A DNA stretch of 64,000 bases from contig JAJFKX010000036.1 of NCBI GenBank assembly GCA_021772985.1, positions 1-64,000 of the forward strand, in the 5' to 3' direction. Position 1 is the first letter of the stretch. Each line of letters begins with the position of its first letter. Both the position numbers and the translations under genes were made by a program. This DNA comes from Gammaproteobacteria bacterium. Lineage in GTDB: Bacteria; Pseudomonadota; Gammaproteobacteria; Xanthomonadales; Wenzhouxiangellaceae. Under the pieces are notes generated by a model. The model did no database searches and had not been told where the DNA came from. It worked only from the letters and a program-made list of their open reading frames with translations. Shown piece by piece: positions 18,129 through 26,715 of this stretch.

Positions 18129-19604
18129 ATGTCTGATTTGCCCGGTGTGAGCGGGATGTCGTTGTACGTCCCGCCGTTACGTGTGTGTTTGCAGGATTGG
18201 TGTGGCTGGTACGGACAGCCGTGGGAGAAGGTCGACAAGGTAGTTGGCAGTGGATTCAGGATGCTGCACCCAAGCCAGGATGCTTACACCCTGGCTGCTA
18301 ATGCAGTATTGCGCCTGATTAAAGCATATGACGTTGATCCCAAACAGGTAGGAATGCTGGTGCTGGCAACTGAATCCAGTCAGGACAATGCCATTGGAGC
18401 AGTGATTGTCCGCGGTATGGTTGATCAGGCGCTGCAGGCTGCCGGCCTGCCCAGGCTGGCCCGTGGGATTGAAGTGCCGGAGATCAAGCAGGCATGTATT
18501 GCCGGCATATATGGCATCCAGAATGCGGTTCGTTATCTGGCCACCGACGGAGGGGATAAGGTAGCCATTGTGGTGGCTGCAGATGTGGCTGAATATCCAC
18601 GCGGCAGCAGCGGTGAACAGACCCAGGGAGCAGGTGCGGTGGCAGCACTGGTTGAGACCGATGCAAAAATGTTCCGGTTGGATTTACATAGTCGCGGTGA
18701 CGCTTCTGCTTACCGAGGTCCTGATTTTAGAAAACCCATGCATCGGCATCATCTGGATGCTTATCAGACCAATGCACAGCGCTATCATGATTTTCCGGTT
18801 TTCAGTGGGCGTTATTCCACCTACGCATACATCGATGCCACCTTGAATGCGTTTAAACGGCATGCTGAAAAAAGTACTAAAACCCCTTTGGAATTATTGG
18901 AAGATTATCACGCAGTATTTTTCCATAGGCCATACCGGTATATGCCTATTCAAGGTTTATCGTATTTGTATTTATACGGCTTGCTGAACAGTGCGGGATC
19001 AGAGGTCCTGGATAGTGTTTGTGCCAGTGCAGAGGTAGACATCGGACAATTAAGGGTTGAAGTAGCTGCCGAGCCGGATTTGCTGACCCATCTGCAAACC
19101 CATGGCGCTGATTCACCACCTTATCCATTAATGGATAAAGCCGCAGCTATGTTGCGTCGGTATCCGGTATTTAAAAATTACGTAGCAACTAAAACCCAGC
19201 TCGGTTCGGAAATAACCGCAGAGTTTGGCAATTTGTATTCAGCCGCATTATCAGCCTGGCTGGCAGCAGGTTTTGATGATGCGGTTAAACGTGGTGAAGA
19301 ACTGGCTGATAAATCATTACTGGCGATAGGTTATGGGAGTGGTGATGCAGCCCTGGCAATGGCTATTCAGCCGGTCTCCGGGTGGCAAGCGGCGGCAGCT
19401 AAAATTGACTGTAGTGCTGCGTTGCAAGGCGCGAATAATATTAACCAGGCTGAATACGAATGTCTGCATGACCATGGCCGGATTGATGGTAAGCATCGGC
19501 ACCCTAATGGATGCACAATTGCAAATTACGGTGAAATTCTGGATGGGGCGTTTCAGGATATTGGGGTGCCTTACTACCATGCGGATTTATCCAAGTTGTG
19601 CTAA
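18129..19604 (+). CDS. Hydroxymethylglutaryl-CoA synthase-type enzyme
   Basis: A 491-residue thiolase-fold enzyme. The catalytic triad of HMG-CoA synthases can be placed: Glu82 in ATESSQD, Cys123 in KQACIAGIYGIQNA, and His266 in FFHRPYRYMP, with spacing close to that of known enzymes. SYGSG-like GYGSGDAA and the EFGNLYSAAL segment are also present. Such enzymes join acetyl-CoA and acetoacetyl-CoA, or act as beta-branching enzymes. It is longer than many bacterial HMG-CoA synthases, with a His-rich C-terminal extension of some 60 residues. No other mevalonate-pathway gene is in the window, so its pathway is undecided. Confidence 0.85.
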   Translation: MSDLPGVSGMSLYVPPLRVCLQDWCGWYGQPWEKVDKVVGSGFRMLHPSQDAYTLAANAVLRLIKAYDVDPKQVGMLVLATESSQDNAIGAVIVRGMVDQALQAAGLPRLARGIEVPEIKQACIAGIYGIQNAVRYLATDGGDKVAIVVAADVAEYPRGSSGEQTQGAGAVAALVETDAKMFRLDLHSRGDASAYRGPDFRKPMHRHHLDAYQTNAQRYHDFPVFSGRYSTYAYIDATLNAFKRHAEKSTKTPLELLEDYHAVFFHRPYRYMPIQGLSYLYLYGLLNSAGSEVLDSVCASAEVDIGQLRVEVAAEPDLLTHLQTHGADSPPYPLMDKAAAMLRRYPVFKNYVATKTQLGSEITAEFGNLYSAALSAWLAAGFDDAVKRGEELADKSLLAIGYGSGDAALAMAIQPVSGWQAAAAKIDCSAALQGANNINQAEYECLHDHGRIDGKHRHPNGCTIANYGEILDGAFQDIGVPYYHADLSKLC

Positions 19605-19968
19605 TTCAAGTATTACCGATCAATTGAAAGGTAAAAGCTGATAAAAACAGGACAGTATGGTCTCAACAGTAATAAAGTAACCGGCTTGTTAACATAGAAT
19701 AAGCGTTGTGAATAACAATGTATGCCAAATTTTATTTTGTAATGAATCAATAGGTTTAGAGGGAAAGGTCTATTGAATGCGAATTATTATCGTGGATATA
19801 CAGACAAAACTTTATTAACACAGAATAATCGCTGTTAACAGATTGGAAGGTTAATTTAATTATCAATAAAATCAGTGATATAATAGTCATTAGGGGATAA
19901 AAATGACGAATTCAGGTGATAGCAGCGGTTTGTCTGTATATTTATAGTTACACGGCAGGGGAATTTAG
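19605..19968. other. Intergenic region leading into cassette array
   Basis: A 364-base AT-rich stretch without a gene. It holds an imperfect direct repeat of about 22 bases (19689-19710 and 19815-19836; shared core TTAACAyAGAATAA). No integrase gene and no clear attI were found, although this is where the array's recombination platform would be expected. The array's promoter may lie here. Confidence 0.45.
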
Positions 19969-20604
19969 TTGATACCTGATGGAATAGAAAGAAAACATTT
20001 GGAGCTTGCGGTTCAAGAAATCATTAAGGATGGTATTCCTATTTCTAGAAAGTCTGTCCATTATGATTATTTGCATGGCAATAATCGCTACCCTCCCAAG
20101 TATGTCATTTCATTGGCCGCGAAATATGCTTTTGGAAATGAGCTCCCCTCTAATGATTTCAATGCAGTGAGAGCAAGAGATTATCTCAGGAGTAGAGGCC
20201 ATACAGTTATAGATCGCCGTGATGGTACATTGGAAGTAATAGTCAGTGATGACGATGAGTCTTCATTTGCAGAAGGTAAAGAAAAATACCGCCTTCACCG
20301 TTCAAGGGAACGAGATTCCAGCATTACAAGAAAGGCTAAGGCCGCGAGGCTAAAAGACACAGGAACGCTATCCTGCGATGTTTGCGATTTTGATTTCTAT
20401 AACAAATACGGGGAGCTAGGATTGGGATTCATCGAAGCACATCACAAAGTCCCAATTTCTGAGTTAGATGGAAATACTAAAATTAAAACATCTGATTTAG
20501 CTCTAGTATGCTCAAATTGTCATAGGATGCTTCATAGGCAAAAATCAACAATGCGTATTTCTGAGCTAAAGAAAATTATCGAGTCTTATGCAGCTTCCGT
20601 GTAA
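19969..20604 (+). CDS. HNH endonuclease with ScoMcrA-like N-terminal domain
   Basis: The start is a TTG, chosen because an AGGGGAA ribosome site lies just upstream and the family begins there. The 211-residue protein has an N-terminal domain with GNNRYPPKYVISLAAKYA, like the DNA-reading domain of ScoMcrA-type nucleases. A C-terminal HNH domain follows: CDVC (about residue 135), EAHHKVPI (160) and CSNCHRMLHR (183), four zinc cysteines and the catalytic His. Proteins of this build cut modified or foreign DNA. It is the first member of a gene series bounded by attC sites, so it is probably a mobile cassette with a defence role. Confidence 0.88.
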   Translation: MIPDGIERKHLELAVQEIIKDGIPISRKSVHYDYLHGNNRYPPKYVISLAAKYAFGNELPSNDFNAVRARDYLRSRGHTVIDRRDGTLEVIVSDDDESSFAEGKEKYRLHRSRERDSSITRKAKAARLKDTGTLSCDVCDFDFYNKYGELGLGFIEAHHKVPISELDGNTKIKTSDLALVCSNCHRMLHRQKSTMRISELKKIIESYAASV

Positions 20605-20685
20605 CAAGTTGCTCAAACATCGTTCCGGCCAAAAATCGGCCTTCACTGGACGCGCTAACGCGCGCCGTTTAGCAAGGCATTGTCT
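20599..20685 (+). other. Integron attC site A
   Basis: An 87-base site starting inside the stop of the HNH gene. R'' is GTGTAAC (20599-20605), L'' AAGTTGCTCAAA, L' CGTTTAGCAAGGC (20666-20678), and R' ATTGTCT (20679-20685), where the normal GTT reads ATT. The centre has two further self-complementary parts (GGCC ... GGCC and CGCG ... CGCG). The altered R' core could make this site inactive. Confidence 0.8.
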
Positions 20686-20698
20686 CTAAATAAATAAT

Positions 20699-21238
20699 AT
20701 GGAATACTCTGAAAAAATAACCGAAAGAATAATGAATAGTGATTTATGGCCTAATTTAGAGAGGCCTGATTTTCTAGGAGAGCTTGATCAATTAGCTGAA
20801 GAATCCATAGAAAAGAAAACAACCGACGGTTACTTGGCTGCTGTCCTCATATATCAACAATTGGCTGAGGAAATATTAAAGGTTTATTTGGAGTGTCACG
20901 AGTTTTTTATTCAATTGTCATTATTTCCTGCAGAAATGAAGTGCAAAAAGAGAACTAAAGCTCAATTCGGCAGAGTAATAGACGACTTAAAAGACACTGT
21001 TACACTTAGTGATAACAAAGCAAAAATAATTTTTTTAGCCAATAAACTTAATCAAACAAGAATTGATTTGGTTCATGGTCTAACCAAGCTATCAACCGTA
21101 GAAGACATTGAGTCGAAGGTATTAGAATCCAAAATCGTCTTTGACGAGCTTTTTGAATTGTTTGGTGAAGAGTATGATTTGATTAGACTGACTTTTAAAG
21201 ACTTTAAAAAAGACTGGGATGAAATTAATAGTGAGTAA
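20699..21238 (+). CDS. Cassette-encoded helical protein of unknown function
   Basis: A 179-residue, highly charged and mainly alpha-helical protein with no signal or membrane segment and no recognised family. It is bounded by attC sites A and B, with its start 14 bases after the first, which is the normal layout of an integron cassette. Base composition is clearly more AT-rich than the chromosomal genes around it, consistent with transfer. Confidence 0.75.
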   Translation: MEYSEKITERIMNSDLWPNLERPDFLGELDQLAEESIEKKTTDGYLAAVLIYQQLAEEILKVYLECHEFFIQLSLFPAEMKCKKRTKAQFGRVIDDLKDTVTLSDNKAKIIFLANKLNQTRIDLVHGLTKLSTVEDIESKVLESKIVFDELFELFGEEYDLIRLTFKDFKKDWDEINSE

Positions 21239-21241
21239 AAG

Positions 21242-21303
21242 AGATAACAAGTCGTTCAAAAACGACCGCCAAACAGCGGCGGCCTTTTAACTTGGCGTTC
21301 GGC
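21242..21303 (+). other. Integron attC site B
   Basis: A 62-base site in near-canonical form: ATAAC (R''), AAGTCGTTCAAA (L''), a GC-rich hairpin centre (GACCGCC ... GGCGGCC), TTTTAACTTGGC (L'), and GTTCGGC (R', 21297-21303). It lies between the stop of one gene and the ribosome site of the next. Confidence 0.9.
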
Positions 21304-21319
21304 AGAAGGAGAAAACATC

Positions 21320-21991
21320 GTGAAGAAGGGCAAGTGTCCAGTGAAAGAGGTGATGATGAGAGCGGGACTGGTAACAGCATCGGCCATGCTATTCGTGGCC
21401 GGCACAGTATTGGCCCAAGACAAGAACTACCCCAAGGCGAAAGTCAGCTTCAATGACTTCAAGAGTCTTGTTGCCAGCGTTGAGGTCCACAGGGAAAAGC
21501 GCCTGGTTGATCTTAATACATTCTTGAAAATGAGTAAGGAACCTGGAGTTGTCGTTCTTGATACTCGCTCGGATTTCCGTTTCAAGCGCATTCATGTCAA
21601 GGGCGCAAGGCACCTGAGTTTTCCCGATTTCACTCAGGATAATCTGCGGAAAGTGATTCCCACCTTCGAGACTACCGTTCTCATCTACTGCAATAACAAT
21701 TTCGAAGGCAACCAGACAGATTTCGCCTCCAAAGTTGCCATGCCGATAGCTATGCCAGGCGTAACGCCAGCCACACAATTTGCGGCGCAGGCAAAGCCGC
21801 TCATGATGGCGCTGAACATACCTACATACGTTAACCTTTACGGATACGGATATCGCAACGTTTACGAGCTGCACGAACTCGTAAATGTAGACGATCCACG
21901 GATTGCGTTCGAAGGCTCTATTGTCGCGCAGCCACAGGAAACCAATGCCGAACAAGGCGCTGCACCGGACACCGAAAAGCGGCGCCGGTGA
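21320..21991 (+). CDS. Secreted rhodanese-like protein, cassette-encoded
   Basis: Starts at GTG with an AGAAGGAG site eight bases upstream. The 223-residue product has a signal peptide (about residues 14-32, cleavage near LAQ) and a rhodanese domain: VVLDTRSDFRFKRIHVKGARHL, then IYCNNNFEGNQ near residue 124, where the Cys takes the active position and the loop is longer than the usual six residues. This would be a periplasmic sulfur-transfer or redox-sensing protein. Its last 15 codons form the left part of attC site C, so the cassette's recombination site doubles as coding sequence. Function beyond the fold is inference. Confidence 0.85.
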   Translation: MKKGKCPVKEVMMRAGLVTASAMLFVAGTVLAQDKNYPKAKVSFNDFKSLVASVEVHREKRLVDLNTFLKMSKEPGVVVLDTRSDFRFKRIHVKGARHLSFPDFTQDNLRKVIPTFETTVLIYCNNNFEGNQTDFASKVAMPIAMPGVTPATQFAAQAKPLMMALNIPTYVNLYGYGYRNVYELHELVNVDDPRIAFEGSIVAQPQETNAEQGAAPDTEKRRR

Positions 21992-22005
21992 GCTTTACGT
22001 TAGGC
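21947..22005 (+). other. Integron attC site C, overlapping a gene end
   Basis: A 59-base site: GCCGAAC (R'', 21947-21953), AAGGCGCTGCAC (L''), an ACCGAAAAGCGG centre, GTGAGCTTTAC (L') and GTTAGGC (R', 21999-22005). The L'' and L' arms pair with the usual single unpaired base. Most of the site lies within the rhodanese coding region. Confidence 0.88.
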
Positions 22006-22014
22006 GTCGCAATC

Positions 22015-22236
22015 ATGGATATTAAGCAACAGTATCGAAAAATAATAATTATGGTCTGGCTGGTGTTCGCCGCACTATGGTCGGCCGTGTGTGTTTTTGC
22101 ATTTGTCCTGGGTGCAGGTATGTCTGTTGGCGATGCGAATATTGAACCAGGGTTTTTGTTGTATTGGCTTATTCCGATGCTGATTCCAGCAGCAATATAC
22201 AAACTTGTTGTCAAATCGGCAAGAAACACTAAGTGA
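22015..22236 (+). CDS. Small two-helix membrane protein, cassette-encoded
   Basis: The ATG at 22015 is the first codon after attC site C; a GTG nine codons earlier would lie within that site. The 73-residue product has two membrane helices (about residues 10-33 and 42-62) and a basic tail. No family recognised. It is the fourth gene of the array. Confidence 0.65.
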   Translation: MDIKQQYRKIIIMVWLVFAALWSAVCVFAFVLGAGMSVGDANIEPGFLLYWLIPMLIPAAIYKLVVKSARNTK

Positions 22237-22324
22237 ATAGTGTAAAACGAATATTCCAGTTTGTCTTATCGAGCGGGGCAACATTATTGTTACCGGGCTG
22301 CTGCACCTCTTAGCTTAAGCTTAT

Positions 22325-22768
22325 ATGTCTAAAACCTCTTGCCTATTCATGTTGTTTCTTGTTCTGGCATTTGTTCCGATGCTGGATGCTCAAGCTTGTA
22401 CAGTCCGATGGAAATCACCCGAGGAACTGAAGATCGAAGCCGAGTCAGTAGTTCGGGCGCAGATTATTTCAAAGAGGTTCGTTGGTTCATCTTTTAGGGG
22501 CAATGACTACAAATATCGTATCTTGATCGAAACGTCAGAAAAAGGCAGCCTGAAGCGCGGTGAGATCTGGGTTACTTTCGAGGATTTAAAAATTCATCGA
22601 CGTGGTGAAGTTACTGTTTGCCCTCTCAAGCACGGGTCTAAGATCGAACACAATTTAAAGCCAAATCAGCTTTATCGTCTATATTTGCGTTCAACCGACA
22701 ATCTAGAGATTTTGTTAGCAGAACCGCTTACCCAAAAGATAAAGGAAAAAGATAAAGGACAGGCATGA
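22325..22768 (+). CDS. Secreted small protein, probable cassette gene
   Basis: A 147-residue protein with a signal peptide (MSKTSCLFMLFLVLAFVPML, cleavage near LDA-QA) and a mature part rich in strands, with two cysteines that could form a bridge. The N-terminal CTVRWKSPEEL and the EAESVVRAQIISK stretch recall small secreted proteins found often in cassette arrays; no domain name can be given. Just upstream, TTAGCTTAAGC at 22310-22320 looks like the right half of a decayed attC site. Confidence 0.65.
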   Translation: MSKTSCLFMLFLVLAFVPMLDAQACTVRWKSPEELKIEAESVVRAQIISKRFVGSSFRGNDYKYRILIETSEKGSLKRGEIWVTFEDLKIHRRGEVTVCPLKHGSKIEHNLKPNQLYRLYLRSTDNLEILLAEPLTQKIKEKDKGQA

Positions 22769-22935
22769 TTCAAAAACAGGATCACACAAAATCTTATCAA
22801 CCTGAGTTATTCCCTCGAGAGCCATAAAAGATACAAAAAGAGACTAGACACCCAGATCTTAAAAAAAGAATAAATTGTGAGTGAACGAATACACACAACA
22901 AACCATCAGCCACTTTTCAATAACAAGGAATCATA

Positions 22936-23868
22936 ATGCCGTCTCAATCTTCGCAGGTAATATTGGTCAGTCAGTGCTTCGAAGCGGCAATCATCCCTGA
23001 GAGGGGCGAGGGAGGCAACGAAGCAACACGCCTGCGTACTGCGCTCTTCGGGGTCTATGAGTATGTGCTGGTGCAGAAACCGCATTATGAATTCCGTAGC
23101 GCGGTTGTTTATAACTCGGAACGCTCTGTTTTGTACGAGGGGCAAGAGCACTTTAAAGTCGAAGAAAAAGTTAATGGGGCACAGCGAACTCTTACACTTG
23201 AGTGCAGCAGTGATGACTTATCCATAGAGCGTGTGGAGTTGATTCCTTTGGATATGAACAGTCGTCCAATTGATTATATGACGCTGGAAGCTACTGCAGA
23301 GCGACGCACTATTCGCTACTGGCAAGATGATCTCCCACATAAATTAAAGATCAGGCTATCAGAGCTCAATGTGATTGAGATCGAATCGGTCAACGCCTGC
23401 GTTTGGGTTGATGGAATGCCTGAAGTGCAATTCAGCGTGCCCCAAAACACATATTTAGACCGTCATGATGGCATCAGGGTAGATTTGTTGGATAACCCAG
23501 ATGAACAAGAACGCACCTTGAAACAGTCCCTATATTCGTTATTTGTCAACGTTTTTGGCGAGGCCTTCGGTCGTGAGCTGAGCTTGTCTTGCGCATATCG
23601 GTTTCAACAAAACAAGGGCTTGCCCGAGATTGACTTGCCAGTTTTACAGATTCCATCAACCAGCTATAGCGAAGACCTTTCGCGCTCAGTGTCATCAGCA
23701 TTAAAGAACTGGTATCGAGAAGCCGACGTTGCATCGAGCCAAGGGACTTTTATATTTGATTTGACGGTCTTTTCTACTCGGGTTGTTGAGAAGCGTCCGG
23801 TGCTGAAATTGATTAGATTGCTATTGCCAATCGAATCAACCTCAGATTTGAATGACAAGATATTATGA
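22936..23868 (+). CDS. Protein of unknown function
   Basis: A 310-residue soluble protein without signal peptide or membrane segments, acidic and rich in predicted beta strands. There is no family I recognise. An AAGGAATC site is upstream of the ATG. Codon use is closer to the cassette genes before it than to the aminopeptidase gene after it. It may be the last accessory gene of this stretch. Confidence 0.65.
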   Translation: MPSQSSQVILVSQCFEAAIIPERGEGGNEATRLRTALFGVYEYVLVQKPHYEFRSAVVYNSERSVLYEGQEHFKVEEKVNGAQRTLTLECSSDDLSIERVELIPLDMNSRPIDYMTLEATAERRTIRYWQDDLPHKLKIRLSELNVIEIESVNACVWVDGMPEVQFSVPQNTYLDRHDGIRVDLLDNPDEQERTLKQSLYSLFVNVFGEAFGRELSLSCAYRFQQNKGLPEIDLPVLQIPSTSYSEDLSRSVSSALKNWYREADVASSQGTFIFDLTVFSTRVVEKRPVLKLIRLLLPIESTSDLNDKIL

Positions 23869-24033
23869 AATCCATCCAGGGTTAGTGACTGATCAGCAGT
23901 CATTCCTGGTCGCAGACGTGATGCAGGGAAACCTTAAGTTTGCCGTAACATATAGGGCAGCTGCCCTGGGTGACAGCGAATCACGCAAACATACTGCTAC
24001 CATTAGCGTTGGATTTTTCAGGCGGGATTGGTA

Positions 24034-26709
24034 ATGGCTCGAGGATGGATAATGGTATTGTTGTTTTTGGTGCTGGCAGCCTGTCAGCCGCAGGAGCAGC
24101 AGGCAACTGTTGAACAGACAGAATTAAGCACACCAACACCGGATGCCGGCGCTGCGCCAATCGGGCAGCTTGCTGAAACTGCTTATCCGTTGGGATACCA
24201 GTTGGATTTACACATAGACCCTCGCGAAGACAGCTTCAGTGGCCGGGCGATTATCGACATTGAACTGCGAGAAGCAGCCAATGGTATTTGGCTGCATGGC
24301 CAGTTATTGACGGTTCATTCGGTTTTGTTAACCAATAGTGATGGCCAAGAAAGCAAAGCCAGCTATCAGGAAGTATTGCCTTCCGGGGTGGCCTGGGCGG
24401 ATTTTGGGTATGAGCTGGATGCCGGCCGGATCAGATTGGATTTTGAATACCAGGCCAGCTTTGATCAAAACCTTGCCGGGCTGTTTAATGTGGTTGAGCA
24501 GGGTGATGCGTATGCATTGGCCAAGTCTGAATCGATTCAGGCACGTAAGTATCTGCCGGGTTTTGATCAACCGGGTTTCAAAGCGCCGTTTACCATTTCA
24601 ATCACCATTCCCAAAGGTGATCATGCCATCGGCAATGCACCGGAGCTCTCGAGGACATCTGTTGATGATCAATATGACCGGATACAGTTTGCTCAAACAC
24701 CACCGATGTCGACCTATTTATTATCGCTGGCGGTTGGGCCGTTTGATGTGGTTGAGCGGGCCGATATCCCAGCCAGCCAGTTCCGGGACTATCCAATTCC
24801 GTTGCGTGGAGTAGCACGCCGTGGGCGGGGGTCAGAACTGGAATATGTCCTGGATATAACACCACGTTATATCGAGATTTTTGAGCAAGCACTGGGGCGT
24901 CCTTATCCGTTCAAGAAACTGGATATTGTCGCCGCACCAGCCTGGCCTAGTGGCGCAACAGAGTTATCAGGCGCCATTACTTACCGGGAAGAACGGCTGT
25001 TTTTGGGTGGTGATGCCTCGCCGCAGGCACGCCTGGATTTGTTGAGTGTGCATGCACATGAAATTGCGCATATGTGGTTTGGCAACCAGGTCACACCACC
25101 GTGGTGGGATGATTTATGGCTGAAAGAGGGTTTTGCCACCTGGGCAACACCGATGGTGTTGTCACTGTTTGAACCTGATGGTGGGCATGACTTAAATGGC
25201 CTGGAGCGTAATTTTGGAGTGATGCGTGTCGATTCGCTGGCGACCACCAGGGCGATCCGTGAACCCATTTTGCGCAATGAAGATATTCGCAATGCCTATG
25301 ATGGTATTACCTACTCCAAAAGCCAGGCTGTGATCCATATGGTGGACAGCTATTTTGGTGCAGATAAATTCCGGCGGGCATTGGGTGGTTATTTAGCCGA
25401 GTATGCAGATAGCAGGGCTGATTCGACACAGTTTTATCAGTCCATCGGGGAACAAACAGGCGACCCGAAATTAACCAGAGTTTTTAAGCACTTTGTTGAG
25501 CAGCAGGGTGTGCCGCAGTTGGATGTCAGTTTGGACTGTGCTGACGCAAGTCAGGTTCGGGTAATGCTGGAACAGTCGCGTTACCGGCCACTGGGCTCAT
25601 CAATTACAGATGATCATTCCTGGAGCATTCCCGTATGTGTACGCTATCCGGAAAGCAACACAACCCAAGTGCAATGCGGGATTGTAACTCAGGATAATCC
25701 AGTTCTGCAGTTGAACACACAACAATGTCCGGCCTGGATAATGCCGAACGCCAATGGCAGTGGTTACTATCGTTGGCAGTTAGCCGCGGATTATTGGCAA
25801 AGCCTGATGGCAAATTTTGAGCTGCTACAGCAAAGCGAGCAGCTGGCATTAATAGACAGTGCATTAGCTGCATTCGAGGCCGGAACAGCTGACCAGGCAT
25901 TGTTATTGGAGGTTATCGAATTATCTACTCAAGCAACTACCCGGCAAGTGGTAGTTGCGCCATTAGAAGCATTAAGGCGCTACCTGGGAACCGTTTTTGA
26001 AAACGTTGAAGTTGAAGATTTCAGACAGCAGTTGACCCCGTTATATCTGATGGCATTGGAACGGGTTGGCAATTCAGCATCGGAAGATCAATTGCTGTTA
26101 AAAAACCGCCTGCTCGATTTTGTTGCCAGCAGCTTGCAATACCAACCCGCCAGGGAGTTACTTACTGAACAAGCGATGCGATTTACCGGCTTTAACCAGC
26201 AACGTGATTCCAATGCGCTCAGTTCAGATTTGTATAAGGCTGCTCTGAGCATTGCAGTTCAGGATTTAGGCGCTGGGTTTTTCCAGCATTTGATGGGTGG
26301 TGGCGTTGATGAGATTGACGACCCACGTTTTGCCGGGATGCTGCCAATAGCGCTTGGCAGCTTCAATGATGCTGAATTGCTTCCGCAAGCCAGGGCTTAT
26401 GCATTGAGTGAGCGGGTAGGCCCACGTGAAGCATTCGATATGATCCGCAGCATGATGGAGAGCCCGGTGCTGCGTGACCAGCATTGGCAATGGTATCGGG
26501 CGGAGCTGCCGGCCATTCTGAATAAAATTCCCAGCCAGTGGCAGCGCCGTACGCCGCGTATGGCGGATGTATTCTGCAGCCAGGATAAAATTGGCGAACT
26601 GCAGGCATTGTTTGCAGAATATGGTGATCAGGCGCCTGGGCACGAGTTGGCTTTGCGCCAGACCAGTGAAGCGATTGATTTGTGTTCAGCGTTAAGAGCC
26701 GGCCATTAG
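24034..26709 (+). CDS. M1-family zinc aminopeptidase, lipoprotein
   Basis: The ATG at 24034 begins a lipoprotein signal with lipobox LAAC near residue 17; a TTG two codons earlier is less likely. The mature enzyme is about 875 residues, normal for aminopeptidase N relatives. The zinc site is complete: HEIAH at 342-346 and Glu365 in LWLKEG. The substrate-binding GAMEN motif appears as TELSGAIT, in the place where GAMEN relatives vary. A C-terminal helical ERAP1-like domain follows. It should trim N-terminal amino acids from peptides in the periplasm or at the outer membrane. Confidence 0.92.
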   Translation: MARGWIMVLLFLVLAACQPQEQQATVEQTELSTPTPDAGAAPIGQLAETAYPLGYQLDLHIDPREDSFSGRAIIDIELREAANGIWLHGQLLTVHSVLLTNSDGQESKASYQEVLPSGVAWADFGYELDAGRIRLDFEYQASFDQNLAGLFNVVEQGDAYALAKSESIQARKYLPGFDQPGFKAPFTISITIPKGDHAIGNAPELSRTSVDDQYDRIQFAQTPPMSTYLLSLAVGPFDVVERADIPASQFRDYPIPLRGVARRGRGSELEYVLDITPRYIEIFEQALGRPYPFKKLDIVAAPAWPSGATELSGAITYREERLFLGGDASPQARLDLLSVHAHEIAHMWFGNQVTPPWWDDLWLKEGFATWATPMVLSLFEPDGGHDLNGLERNFGVMRVDSLATTRAIREPILRNEDIRNAYDGITYSKSQAVIHMVDSYFGADKFRRALGGYLAEYADSRADSTQFYQSIGEQTGDPKLTRVFKHFVEQQGVPQLDVSLDCADASQVRVMLEQSRYRPLGSSITDDHSWSIPVCVRYPESNTTQVQCGIVTQDNPVLQLNTQQCPAWIMPNANGSGYYRWQLAADYWQSLMANFELLQQSEQLALIDSALAAFEAGTADQALLLEVIELSTQATTRQVVVAPLEALRRYLGTVFENVEVEDFRQQLTPLYLMALERVGNSASEDQLLLKNRLLDFVASSLQYQPARELLTEQAMRFTGFNQQRDSNALSSDLYKAALSIAVQDLGAGFFQHLMGGGVDEIDDPRFAGMLPIALGSFNDAELLPQARAYALSERVGPREAFDMIRSMMESPVLRDQHWQWYRAELPAILNKIPSQWQRRTPRMADVFCSQDKIGELQALFAEYGDQAPGHELALRQTSEAIDLCSALRAGH

Positions 26710-26715
26710 GTGTTG

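Noticed and set aside
18129-19604. A mevalonate operon
   Set aside because: Only the synthase-type gene is present; flanking genes do not belong to that pathway.
21389-21955. A 188-codon frame antisense to the rhodanese gene
   Set aside because: The sense frame has a signal peptide, a rhodanese domain and a cassette layout; the antisense frame is a shadow.
23852-24034. A 60-codon frame overlapping the end of the unknown gene and the start of the aminopeptidase gene
   Set aside because: It overlaps two genes on the same strand and lacks a ribosome site of its own.
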